Of a DNA stretch of 64,000 nt, positions 35,053-42,821 are shown in pieces. Within the stretch, counting starts at the first letter, position 1, and the number at the start of each line of letters is the position of its first letter. Source of the DNA: Arsenicicoccus sp. oral taxon 190 (GTDB lineage Bacteria > Actinomycetota > Actinomycetes > Actinomycetales > Dermatophilaceae); NCBI RefSeq assembly GCF_001189535.1, contig NZ_CP012070.1, positions 992,001-1,056,000 of the forward strand, written 5' to 3'. The notes below the pieces were generated by a model. The model was given only the letters and a program-made list of their open reading frames with translations. It made no database searches and was not told the DNA's origin. Made by a program: the position numbers and the translations under genes.

Positions 35053-35652
35053 CTACACGGCGCTCGTGGCTCGTCGCGGCGAGGCCGGCGCAGCGGGTGG
35101 GCGGTTCAGTGCCCGGTAGATCGTGGTGCGGGAAACCCCGAGCACCTCACCGATCTGGGCGACCGTCATGTCCTTCTGCTCATACATCCGCCGGGCCGCC
35201 CGGACCTGGTCGCCGGACAGCGCCGAGGGGCGCCCACCGGTGCGGCCCCGTGCGCGGGCGGCCTCCAGGCCGGCGTTGGTCCGCTCCCGGATCAGGTCGC
35301 GCTCGAACTCGGCCAGGGCGGCGAAGACGTGGAAGACCAACCGTCCTCCTGGGGAGGTCGTGTCGATCGTCTCCTGCAGGGACCGGAACCCCACGCCGCG
35401 GTCGGATAGGACCTGCAGCTGGTCGATCAGGTGCCGGATCGACCGGCCCAGCCGATCCAGGCGCCACACCACCAGGGTGTCCCCTGGACGCAGCTGGTCG
35501 AGCAGCTTGTCCAGCTCGGGGCGCTGCTGCAGCGATCCGGAGATCGTGTCGACGAACACCCGGTAGCACCCCGCCCGATTCAGGGCGTCGATCTGCAACG
35601 CCGCGTCCTGATCAGCGGTGGACACGCGCGCGTACCCCAGCAGATGCCCCAC
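35053..35652 (-). CDS. Serine recombinase (resolvase) 2
   Basis: 199 residues from GTG 35652. The upstream in-frame GTG at 35751 would add 33 residues of unlike sequence across the repeat region, so it was not used. Motifs: LLGYARVSTADQDA, WRLDRLGRSI, EFERDLIRERT and the helix-turn-helix MTVAQIGEVLGVSRTTIYRAL. It is of the Tn3 class and only distantly like resolvase 1. It ends four bases before the transposase start codon, on the same strand. Confidence 0.92.
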   Translation of the reverse strand: MGHLLGYARVSTADQDAALQIDALNRAGCYRVFVDTISGSLQQRPELDKLLDQLRPGDTLVVWRLDRLGRSIRHLIDQLQVLSDRGVGFRSLQETIDTTSPGGRLVFHVFAALAEFERDLIRERTNAGLEAARARGRTGGRPSALSGDQVRAARRMYEQKDMTVAQIGEVLGVSRTTIYRALNRPPAAPASPRRATSAV

Positions 35653-36024
35653 CGGTCGAGCGTAGCGAAACTCATCCCCACCGGGAAGTTCCGAACCGTA
35701 GATTTCGGCACTGAGTTCCGCTACACGATCCGGGTCGATGTCAGACCTCACCGGAATCTCGACTCCGGTGTAGCGGAAACGTTCGTTTCCGGCGATGGCG
35801 TGAGACGGTCGGCGGCAGCGCCTGGTTCGGCTCAGCGCGGAACGGCGGGCGGCCCAGAGCGCCCAGCCGCCGCCAGGTGTAGAACCGGGCGTGTGGCTGA
35901 GCTCGGCGGCATGGGGCCGAAGCTGGCCACAGCATCCGGGTCGCGAGCGACAGTGCCGGGTTTGGTGCGGTCAGCACATAGCGCGGCCGGAATGACAGCG
36001 GGGGCGTCGAGGGCGCTGGACCGG
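35653..36024. promoter_or_regulatory. Non-coding region with repeats resembling a resolvase res site
   Basis: There is no gene here. TTCCGCTACAC (35716-35726) is repeated inverted as GTGTAGCGGAA (35768-35778). Next to it GGAAACG and CGTTTCC form a 16-base dyad (35775-35790). Such grouped repeats beside a resolvase gene are typical of res sites or of the ends of Tn3-like elements. The stretch from 35800 to 36024, up to the merA stop, shows nothing recognisable. Confidence 0.5.
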
Positions 36025-37413
36025 TCAGGCGCAGCAGGACGTCGGCAAATGGTTGCGGAACAGCCCTGCGGCGATCCGCAGGCTCTCGGCCATGGTCAGG
36101 TAGGGCGCCCAGGTGTCTGCGAGGTCGTCGACCGTCATGCCGGTTCTGATGGCGTAGGTCGCGGCGAGCATGATCTCGCCGGCACCGTCGGCGAGGGCGT
36201 GCACCCCCAGGACCTTGCCTGTTGTGGCGTCGGCGACGATCTTCACGGCCCCTCGGGTGTCGCGGTTGACCAGGGCGCGCGGGACCTCTGAGAGGTTCAG
36301 TACTCGGGACCTGCAGTCGTGGCCGCGCTCGAGGGTCTCCTTCTCGCTCAGCCCGGCCGAGGCGAGCTGGGGGTTGGTGAAGACCACGGTGGGCAGGCCG
36401 GTGTAGTCGACCCGCGCCCCAGGACCGTCCGGGCCGGTCAGTGCGTTGGTGGCGGCGGCGCGGCCTGCGGCGGCGGCGACGTAGACGTACTGCGGGGCAC
36501 CGGACACGTCGCCTGCGGCGTAGACGCGCGGGTTGGTCGTGCGCTGGAACTCATCCGTGACGACGAAACCCCGCTCGTCGACGTCGACGCCGGCTGCGGC
36601 GAGCCCCAGCCCGTCGGTGCGGGCCGTGCGACCGGTGGCGATCAGCAGCCGTTCTGCGCGGACGGCAGCACCCGAGGCGGCCCGTACGACGACCTCGCCT
36701 CCGTCGACCGAGACGGCGACGGCGTGCTCCTCGAGGACACCGATGCCGTCCTCGGCAAAGACCGCACGCAGGCGTTCGGCCAGCTCCGGCTCGGCCCGGG
36801 GGGCCACGCGCCCGACCAGGGACACCCTCGCACCGAGACGGGCCAAGAGCTGCGCCTGCTCGAGCCCGACGTAGCCGCCACCGATCACCACCAGGGACCT
36901 CGGCACCTGCTCGAGTTCCATGGCCGTCGTCGACGTCAACCAGTCCACGCTGTCCAGACCCGCCAGCTCGGGCACCGCCGGCGCGGCCCCGGTGGCCACC
37001 ACGTACGCCTGGGCGCGCAGCGGCTCGCCGTCGACCGCGAGCGTGTCGCGATCGAGGAACCTGGCGTGCCCAGGCACGACCTCGAACGCATAGGCGGCGG
37101 CGACGTGGGCGTACTTCGTACTGCGCATGCGCTCGACGAGCTCGTCCTTCTGGTGAACCAGCGCTCGTAGGTCTACGCCACCTGCGGACGTGGGAGCGCC
37201 GTCGAAGGGATTGGTCAGGGCGGAGTGTCGGGCGCCGGCGGCCGCCAGGAGCGTCTTGGACGGCACGCAGCCGATGTTCACGCAGGTCCCACCGAGAACG
37301 CCGCGCTCGATCAGGACCACGGTGTGCCCAGTCTGCCGAGCGGTGATCGCAGCCGCCATCGCCGCACCACCGGAGCCGACCACCGCCAGGTCCACGTCAT
37401 AGCCCGCGCTCAT
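36025..37413 (-). CDS. merA: Mercuric reductase
   Basis: 462 residues from ATG 37413. It is an FAD- and NADPH-dependent disulphide oxidoreductase that reduces Hg(II) to volatile Hg(0) in the cytoplasm. Seen: the FAD motif VVGSGGAA (11-18), the redox pair in GGTCVNIGCVPSK (Cys44, Cys49), an NADPH motif VIGGGYVGLEQA, a second FAD motif VYAAGDV, and the C-terminal vicinal pair Cys460-Cys461 (SCCA), which separates MerA from lipoamide dehydrogenase. The N-terminal HMA-type NmerA domain is absent. It is divergent from merR, with a shared operator. No merT/P uptake genes are adjacent. Confidence 0.95.
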   Translation of the reverse strand: MSAGYDVDLAVVGSGGAAMAAAITARQTGHTVVLIERGVLGGTCVNIGCVPSKTLLAAAGARHSALTNPFDGAPTSAGGVDLRALVHQKDELVERMRSTKYAHVAAAYAFEVVPGHARFLDRDTLAVDGEPLRAQAYVVATGAAPAVPELAGLDSVDWLTSTTAMELEQVPRSLVVIGGGYVGLEQAQLLARLGARVSLVGRVAPRAEPELAERLRAVFAEDGIGVLEEHAVAVSVDGGEVVVRAASGAAVRAERLLIATGRTARTDGLGLAAAGVDVDERGFVVTDEFQRTTNPRVYAAGDVSGAPQYVYVAAAAGRAAATNALTGPDGPGARVDYTGLPTVVFTNPQLASAGLSEKETLERGHDCRSRVLNLSEVPRALVNRDTRGAVKIVADATTGKVLGVHALADGAGEIMLAATYAIRTGMTVDDLADTWAPYLTMAESLRIAAGLFRNHLPTSCCA

Positions 37414-37450
37414 GCCAGATCCCTTCGTCGTCGGTCCTGCTCCAGGCGCC

Positions 37451-37481
37451 AGCCTGGACCTTCTAGCGCACTGGAAGGTCA
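37451..37481 (-). promoter_or_regulatory. MerR-type operator and merA promoter
   Basis: GACCTT (37457-37462) and AAGGTC (37475-37480) are the arms of a dyad that includes ACCTTC and GGAAGGT. On the minus strand TTGACC (37481-37476) and CAGGCT (37456-37451) are separated by 19 bases, the over-long spacer that MerR proteins correct by twisting DNA. This supports metal-induced transcription of merA. Confidence 0.8.
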
Positions 37482-37511
37482 AGGCCGGTAGGCTCGGCAG
37501 CTGGAGGCGAT

Positions 37512-37901
37512 GTGCGTATCGGAGAGCTGGCCCAGGCGAGCGGCACCACGACCAAGACGCTGCGCTACTACGAACAGGCAGGGCTCCTCCCGGCGCCCGA
37601 GCGCACCACCACCGGCTACCGCGACTACGAGCCCGCGACCCTCCAGCGACTGAACTTCATCCGCCGTGGTCAGGCCGCCGGCCTGACCCTGGCGCAGATC
37701 CGAGAGGTGCTGCACGTACGAGACGCCGGTGCGGCGCCCTGCCACCACGTCCGCCAGCTGCTCGACAGCCGCGTCCACCAGCTCGACCGCCAGATCGCGG
37801 ACCTTCAGGCGCTGCGCGAGAACGTCACCGAGCTGCGAGACGCCGCCGCCGCACCTGACCCCGGGGCCTGCGACCCGACCGACGTCTGTCGGTACCTCTG
37901 A
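37512..37901 (+). CDS. merR: MerR-family metal-responsive regulator
   Basis: 129 residues from GTG 37512. The N-terminal winged helix (MRIGELAQASGTTTKTLRYYE) is followed by a dimerisation helix and a metal site with Cys77 (PCHH), Cys120 and Cys126. Three such cysteines fit Hg(II) or another soft metal. The family activates divergent promoters with 19-base spacers, and exactly such a site lies between it and merA. A CueR/ZntR-like metal preference cannot be excluded, but merA next door makes Hg(II) most likely. Confidence 0.85.
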   Translation: MRIGELAQASGTTTKTLRYYEQAGLLPAPERTTTGYRDYEPATLQRLNFIRRGQAAGLTLAQIREVLHVRDAGAAPCHHVRQLLDSRVHQLDRQIADLQALRENVTELRDAAAAPDPGACDPTDVCRYL

Positions 37902-38015
37902 GCCGCGACCGCCGTCCGCGCATCGGCAGCAGGCCAGGGGGCGGCCGAGAACCGTGACCGGCAATCGCCCGCCGACGATGACCTTCTCCGCCGCCACCGG
38001 GAACGGCCAACGGCT

Positions 38016-38609
38016 CTACAGCCCGAAGGCGCCGCCCTCGAGGAGGATGACGATGCCCAGTCCGATCAGGACGAGGGGGAACAGGACGTGTTCCCAGCGT
38101 TCGAGGACTTCGGCGATGGGTCGTCGGGTGGCGACGTACCTGGCGGCCAGGACGAGCACGGCGACCAGGGCGAGGAACACGACGGCGTTCGCGGCGGTCG
38201 CGGCGGGGCCGACGGTGAGGAAGACCGGGACGTAGACGCCGATGTTGTCGCCGCCGTTGGCGAAGGTGACCGCTGCGACGGTCCAGACGGCGACGGCCTT
38301 GCCCGGGTCGTCACCGTCGTCGTCGCGGCCACGCCAGGCCCGCCAGGCGGCGTAGAGGCCCAGGAGCAGGGGTATGAGTCCGAAGTAGGCGATGGCGTCT
38401 TCAGGCAGGAAGGCGTTGGCGCCGAGTGCGACCAGGACGGAGGCGATGAGGATGGCGCCGAAGCCGAGGTACTGCCCGGCGATGATCTCGGCGGTGGTGC
38501 CTGGGGCGCCGGTGCCGCGGGCGAATAACAGTGAGAGCACGATGATGTCGTCGATGTTGGTCACGAGGAACAGACCGACGGCCTGCAGGACGGCTACGGC
38601 CAAGTCCAT
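38016..38609 (-). CDS. cadD: CadD-family cadmium resistance transporter
   Basis: 197 residues from ATG 38609. It is a small membrane protein with about five or six helices and the CadD motifs NIDDIIVLSLLFA (after the first helix) and FANGGDNIGVY. CadD proteins give cadmium resistance, probably by efflux. It is divergent from the cmtR gene at 38750 and so likely shares its control. An upstream extension of the frame to 38726 has no ribosome site. Confidence 0.85.
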   Translation of the reverse strand: MDLAVAVLQAVGLFLVTNIDDIIVLSLLFARGTGAPGTTAEIIAGQYLGFGAILIASVLVALGANAFLPEDAIAYFGLIPLLLGLYAAWRAWRGRDDDGDDPGKAVAVWTVAAVTFANGGDNIGVYVPVFLTVGPAATAANAVVFLALVAVLVLAARYVATRRPIAEVLERWEHVLFPLVLIGLGIVILLEGGAFGL

Positions 38610-38714
38610 CGAGGGGCCTTTCGGTTGGTTGCGGTGCGAGGCCCGCGCGCTACTCGCGGCTGTGGCCGGGGCGGCCGATAGATCGGACACAGCAGCCTCC
38701 AGAGCCCGACCGGG

Positions 38715-38743
38715 TCGAACCCACACCCGATAGGCGCTAGCAT
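38715..38743 (+). promoter_or_regulatory. Candidate leaderless promoter of cmtR copy 1
   Basis: TCGAAC (38715-38720) and TAGCAT (38738-38743) are 17 bases apart. Only six bases separate the -10 from the ATG at 38750, so the transcript would start at or next to the start codon. The second cmtR (60635) has TATCAT at the same distance. The -10 region probably overlaps the CmtR operator. Confidence 0.55.
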
Positions 38744-38749
38744 CGACCC

Positions 38750-39139
38750 ATGCCGATGATCACCGCAAGTCCTGATGTAAGTGGCCGGGCCGAGCTCGCG
38801 CCCGCAGGGGCGTTGTTCCGAGGCCTGGGCGACCCGACGCGCCTGGCGCTGGTGCGCCGCCTGGCGAGGGGCGAGGCGCGGGTCGTGGACCTGTGCACCG
38901 AGCTGGGCCTGAGCCAGTCCACCGTGTCCTCACACCTGGCCTGCCTGCGGGACTGCGGGTTGGTCGACTACCGCGCGCAGGGACGCGCGTCGGTCTACCA
39001 CCTGACCCGCCCGGAGCTGATGGACCTTCTCGCTGTGGCCGAGGGCCTGCTGGCCGCGACCGGCAACGCTGTGGCCTTGTGCCCCACCTACGCAAGTCCC
39101 ACCACCTCTGACCCGATCGCCAAGGAGAGTGCACGATGA
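38750..39139 (+). CDS. cmtR: ArsR/SmtB-family Cd/Pb sensor, CmtR-like (copy 1)
   Basis: 129 residues. A winged helix (LSQSTVSSHLACLRDCGLV) contains Cys65 and Cys69 in the recognition helix; a third cysteine, Cys111, lies in the C-terminus (VALCPTY). Mycobacterial CmtR binds Cd(II)/Pb(II) with Cys57, Cys61 and Cys102, the same spacing within one residue. Metal binding releases the DNA. Its stop overlaps the start of a broken P-type ATPase gene, so it once led a cmtR-ATPase operon. It now probably controls cadD and the genes downstream. Confidence 0.88.
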   Translation: MPMITASPDVSGRAELAPAGALFRGLGDPTRLALVRRLARGEARVVDLCTELGLSQSTVSSHLACLRDCGLVDYRAQGRASVYHLTRPELMDLLAVAEGLLAATGNAVALCPTYASPTTSDPIAKESAR

Positions 39140-39240
39140 GCGACGCCTGCGGCTGCAGCGACGACGAGACCACCCCCGGCGGCGAGGAAGCCGAGGAGCA
39201 CGAGGCCGAGCGGCTGCGGTCGGTGTGGTCGCCTGGCGGA
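39136..39240 (+). pseudogene. 5' fragment of a P1B-ATPase gene
   Basis: ATG 39136 overlaps the cmtR stop (ATGA) exactly as in the intact operon at 60219-60226. The first 20 or so codons read MSDACGCSDDETTPGGEE, close to the start of the intact ATPase at 60226 (MSDACGCGGDEP). After about 30-35 codons the similarity ends and the lspA 3' end follows. The rest of the ATPase gene, some 620 codons, is deleted. Confidence 0.75.
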
Positions 39241-39242
39241 CC

Positions 39243-39461
39243 GGCGCCGCTCTTTCGCGCGGGCGGTTGCCTGCCCTCGCCCTGGTCCTGGGTGGGGCGA
39301 TCGCGAACGTCGTGGACCGGGCTGGGGACGGGGTGGTCACCGACTACCTGCACAGCGGGTGGTTCCCGACCTTCAACATCGCCGACACCGCGATCGTCAC
39401 CGGCGTCGCTTTGCTGGTGCTTCGTGTCCGCGCCGGGTCGCCCCGGCAGGAGGTCGAGCGC
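39243..39461 (+). pseudogene. lspA: 3' fragment of lspA (signal peptidase II), in frame with lnt
   Basis: The frame reads LPALALVLGGAIANVVDRAG, then DYLHSGWFPTFNIADTAIV. This is the second half of LspA with both catalytic aspartates (VDRAGD and NIADTA). It is closely similar to the intact LspA at 57741-58268. The first half is missing at a deletion junction near 39240. There is no stop codon: the frame continues into lnt through a short linker (RVRAGSPRQEVE). Confidence 0.75.
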
Positions 39462-41312
39462 GTGAATGCGCGACGCCGCAACGGTGGCGCCTCATTGCCT
39501 GGCCTCATGCCGCCGGGGCTGGTGCTGGTCGGAGCAGGCGTGGGTGGCTGGGCGACGAGTCTCGCGTTTCCTGACCGGGGATGGTGGCCGCTGGCCTACG
39601 CCGGCATGGCGTGCCTGCTGCTCGCGATGCGCGGCGCGTCACTGGTCCGCGCCGCAGGCATCGGCCTGGTCTGGGGGCTGGCCTTCTTCTTGCCGCTGGT
39701 CCACTGGGCAGTGCAGGCCACCGGATCGGCGCTCCCGTGGGTCGCGCTCAGCGTGTTCCAGGCGCTGTACGTCGCCGGCTTCGGCGCGCTGTGGACCTAC
39801 GCGCGCAGGGCCGTCTGGCTCACCGGTCGCCCGCTGGCCCAGGCGGTCACCGCAGCCGTGCTGTGGGTCGCCATCGAGCAGGTCCGCGGCTCCTGGCCTT
39901 TCGGGGGCTTCCCGTGGGGCTTCCTGGCGTTCTCCCAGACCGAGGCGCCCCTGCTACGTCTCGCGCCCTACGGAGGGGAGGTCCTGGTCTCCGCGTTCGT
40001 CGCCGTGACGGGGGCGCTGATCGCGCTGGCGCTGCAGTACCTGCGCCGCACCGCGGTTATCGCCGCGACTCGGGCGCTGCTCGCCGCGGTGCTCCTGGCC
40101 GGCGCCCCGGGCCGGCTTCCCCTGACAGCCGGCCCGGAGAACGGCTCACTGCTGGTCGGCGCCGTCCAGGGCAACGTCCCGCAGCAGGGCGCCGACTGGG
40201 CCGAGCAGGCCCGCGACGTCACGGCCAACCACGCCCAAGGCACCGAGCGGCTCGCGGCGACCGCCGGAAGGCGCAAGCTGGACCTGGTGGTGTGGCCGGA
40301 GAGTGCCGCCGACATCGACCCCCGCACCGACCTGGCGCAGGCTTCGACCGTGGACCGCGCCGCCGCAGCGGTCGGCGCCCCACTGCTGCTGGGAACCCAG
40401 CGGTTCCCCGACGGGCAGGACATCCGCTACAACGAGATCATTTCCTGGACCGCCGGTGCGGGGAGTGGCGACGCCTACGCCAAGCAGCACCCGGTCCCCT
40501 TCGGGGAGTACGTCCCCTTCCGCGCATTCTTCCGCCAGCTCACTCCGCTCGTCGACCGGGTCGCCACGGACATGGCAGCCGGCGGCGACCCCGCCGTCAT
40601 GGACGTGTGGATCGACGCGCTCGGACGTGACGTGCGCCTGGCCACCGGGATCTGCTTCGAGGTCGCCTACGCAGACCTCATCCGCGAAGGGGTCCTCGAC
40701 GGGGCAGAGCTGATCGTCATCCCGACCAACAACGCCTCGTTCGGGCGCACCCCGGAGTCGACCCAGCAGCTGGCGATGTCCCGCTTCCGGGCGGTGGAGC
40801 ACGGCAGGTCGACCGTCCAGGTCTCCACCGTGGGCGTCAGCGCGATGATCATGCCGGACGGGACGGTCGTGGCGCGGACCGGTCTGTTCACCGATGAGGA
40901 GCTCATCGCCTCGCTCCCGCTGCGCACCACGCTCACCCCGGCGGCGCGACTGGGCACCACGCCGCAGACGGCCGTCTACGTCCTGGCGGCGGCCGCTGTC
41001 GTCAGCGGTGCGCTGGCAGGCAGTCGACGACCCGGCCGCGACCGCAGCCGCCGCCCCTTCCCGCGGCGGCTCCGCGCGGCCGACGACCACGCCCCGACGC
41101 TGCGGGTGCGGGCCCAGCGGGTGCGAGCCCTGCGGGTGCCGGGCCGGGTGTGGGTCACCCGCGTGTGGCCCTCGTGGCTGGAGTGGCGCCTGATCGTCGG
41201 GTTCCTCGTGCTGATGGCCGTCGCGGCCTACACCGGGATACGGCTCGGCCAGGACATCGTCGAGAAGACCACCACCGCGGTGTCGACAACGTCCGATGCT
41301 GCGGTCCCGTGA
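39462..41312 (+). CDS. lnt: Apolipoprotein N-acyltransferase
   Basis: 616 residues from GTG 39462, with AGGAGG at 39448-39453. The N-terminal membrane part (about six helices) is followed by a nitrilase-like domain with the catalytic triad Glu280 (VVWPESAADI), Lys341 (YAKQHPVPFGEYVPF) and Cys398 (GICFEVAY), then a final membrane helix near 590. Lnt adds the third acyl chain to lipoproteins after LspA has cut them. The frame is open upstream into the lspA fragment, so an LspA-Lnt fusion protein could also be read. As an accessory copy in a metal island it may support metal-related lipoproteins; this is inference. Confidence 0.9.
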   Translation: MNARRRNGGASLPGLMPPGLVLVGAGVGGWATSLAFPDRGWWPLAYAGMACLLLAMRGASLVRAAGIGLVWGLAFFLPLVHWAVQATGSALPWVALSVFQALYVAGFGALWTYARRAVWLTGRPLAQAVTAAVLWVAIEQVRGSWPFGGFPWGFLAFSQTEAPLLRLAPYGGEVLVSAFVAVTGALIALALQYLRRTAVIAATRALLAAVLLAGAPGRLPLTAGPENGSLLVGAVQGNVPQQGADWAEQARDVTANHAQGTERLAATAGRRKLDLVVWPESAADIDPRTDLAQASTVDRAAAAVGAPLLLGTQRFPDGQDIRYNEIISWTAGAGSGDAYAKQHPVPFGEYVPFRAFFRQLTPLVDRVATDMAAGGDPAVMDVWIDALGRDVRLATGICFEVAYADLIREGVLDGAELIVIPTNNASFGRTPESTQQLAMSRFRAVEHGRSTVQVSTVGVSAMIMPDGTVVARTGLFTDEELIASLPLRTTLTPAARLGTTPQTAVYVLAAAAVVSGALAGSRRPGRDRSRRPFPRRLRAADDHAPTLRVRAQRVRALRVPGRVWVTRVWPSWLEWRLIVGFLVLMAVAAYTGIRLGQDIVEKTTTAVSTTSDAAVP

Positions 41313-41322
41313 GGCTCGACCA

Positions 41323-42315
41323 TCACGGTTGTGCAGGTGGCGCCCCCGAGGGCCGCGAGCCGTTCAAGCGCGCGAGGTAGGCGTTGTACTGCTCGAGCTC
41401 GGCGTCGGCGCCGCCGTCGCGGTCGATCTGCCGGTCTCGGGCGGTGGAGCGCTCGGTGTCGTTGCGCTGCCACCTGCTGGCGATCAGCAGGAGCATCAGC
41501 AGTCCCGGCGCCTCCCCGTAGGACCAGGCCAGCCCACCGGCCAGCTGCTGGTCGCGCAGGGGATCGATCCCCCAGCCGGCCGGCGGCGCGGCGAACAGCG
41601 GGACCATCGGCGCGGTGGCCATCATCACGATCACCCCGAAGAACGCGTGCAGGGGCATCTCCAGCAGCAGGTCCAGTGCCCGGCCGTGATGGGTCTGCCG
41701 GATAGGCAACGGGTCGGTGGACAGCACCGGCACGGTGAACAGCAGACCGGCCACCAGGAACCCCACCTCCAGGGCGAGGTGCCCGGTCCAGGTGCGCAGC
41801 AGCGGGTCGGCGAGCTCGGCCAGGTACAGCCCGTAGAACGCCAGCAGGAACAACGGCACCATCACCGCCGGGTGCAGCACCACCCGACTGACCCGGCTGC
41901 GCAGGGCCCGCCGCGCCGTGACCAGCACCACCGTGCCCACCCCCCGGTGCGGGGTCGCGCGCAGCAGCAACGTGCCGGGCCGCCCCAGCACCAGCAGCGG
42001 TGGGACGAGCATCATCAACGTCAGCTGCTGGAACATGAACGCCGAGAACAGCCGCAACCCGTACCCCTCGATGCCCGCACCGGTCACCAGCGCCAGCACC
42101 ACACAGCCCACCGTGAACGAGATGGTCGCACCGATCGACCAGCGCCGACCCCGCAGCCACAGCCGGCACGCGCCCGCCAGGTACAGCACCAGCAGCACCA
42201 CCGCCAGCACCGGAAGGACCGGCACGGGCTGCAGCGTCGGTGCCAGCATCGTCTCCAGGGACGCCGGTGCGGTCGGCAGCCACACCGGCCCCGTAACGCC
42301 CGGGTCGTCCTGCAT
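41323..42315 (-). CDS. CtaG-family (caa3_CtaG) membrane protein
   Basis: 330 residues from ATG 42315 with about seven membrane helices. Typical segments are FSAFMFQQLTLMMLVPPLLVLGRP and PLHAFFGVIVMMATAPMVP, the latter near residue 220. The family is linked to copper delivery for cytochrome c oxidase assembly and is often found beside CopC/CopD domains. A broken copC lies 1.4 kb away on the same strand, so a copper role is likely. It is convergent with lnt, the stops being 10 bases apart, and divergent from the ArsR gene. Confidence 0.85.
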   Translation of the reverse strand: MQDDPGVTGPVWLPTAPASLETMLAPTLQPVPVLPVLAVVLLVLYLAGACRLWLRGRRWSIGATISFTVGCVVLALVTGAGIEGYGLRLFSAFMFQQLTLMMLVPPLLVLGRPGTLLLRATPHRGVGTVVLVTARRALRSRVSRVVLHPAVMVPLFLLAFYGLYLAELADPLLRTWTGHLALEVGFLVAGLLFTVPVLSTDPLPIRQTHHGRALDLLLEMPLHAFFGVIVMMATAPMVPLFAAPPAGWGIDPLRDQQLAGGLAWSYGEAPGLLMLLLIASRWQRNDTERSTARDRQIDRDGGADAELEQYNAYLARLNGSRPSGAPPAQP

Positions 42316-42410
42316 ACGTTCCTCCCCGCCTGCGTCCCTGACAGCGACATGGGTCTGAAGACCGATCGACCGGTTGCGACCCCACGGCGATCGCAGCGCT
42401 AGGGTGACGT

Positions 42411-42433
42411 TATCTGAAGATCCGCGTAGATGA
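42411..42433. promoter_or_regulatory. Candidate ArsR operator, copy 1
   Basis: TATCTGA (42411-42417) and TAGATGA (42427-42433) form a weak dyad just before the ArsR gene's ATG at 42438. The half-site ATCTGA is shared with the stronger palindrome at 63905-63926 that precedes the paralogous cassette. Confidence 0.4.
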
Positions 42434-42437
42434 GGAG

Positions 42438-42821
42438 ATGCCCATGGGTCGGGTCCTGCCGTTGGACGGCTGCGTCGGTGATGATCCCCTGTCGCAGCGC
42501 GTGGCGCTGGTCCGCGCCAGCGTCCCGGACGACGCCGAGGCAGGGACGCTGGCCGAGCTGTTCCGGTTGCTCGGTGACGTACGGCGCACCAAGATCCTCT
42601 ACGCGCTGCTGGAGGCCGGTGAGCTGTGCGTGTGCGACATCTCCGCAGCGGTGCAGGTCCCAGAGGCGTCGGTGTCCCAGACGATGCGTCTACTGCGGGC
42701 CTCGGGGGTGGTGGGCAACCGGCGAGAGGGCCGCCGGGTGTACTACCGGTTGGCCGATACCCACGTGCGGATGCTGCTGGACGTGTGCCGCGAGCACACC
42801 GGACACGAAGGGATCCGCTGA
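42438..42821 (+). CDS. ArsR/SmtB-family metal sensor (copy 1)
   Basis: 127 residues. The winged helix (EASVSQTMRLLRASGVV) follows the metal motif GELCVCD (Cys64, Cys66), typical of the CadC/SmtB alpha-3 site. An alpha-5 site with Asp/His (ADTHVRMLLDVCREHTGHE) is also present. Metals such as Cd(II), Pb(II) or Zn(II) should release it from DNA. Its TGA overlaps the ATG of the CDF transporter gene, which it must control. The paralog at 63426 has an additional N-terminal cysteine pair; here only Cys12 is present. Confidence 0.88.
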   Translation: MPMGRVLPLDGCVGDDPLSQRVALVRASVPDDAEAGTLAELFRLLGDVRRTKILYALLEAGELCVCDISAAVQVPEASVSQTMRLLRASGVVGNRREGRRVYYRLADTHVRMLLDVCREHTGHEGIR

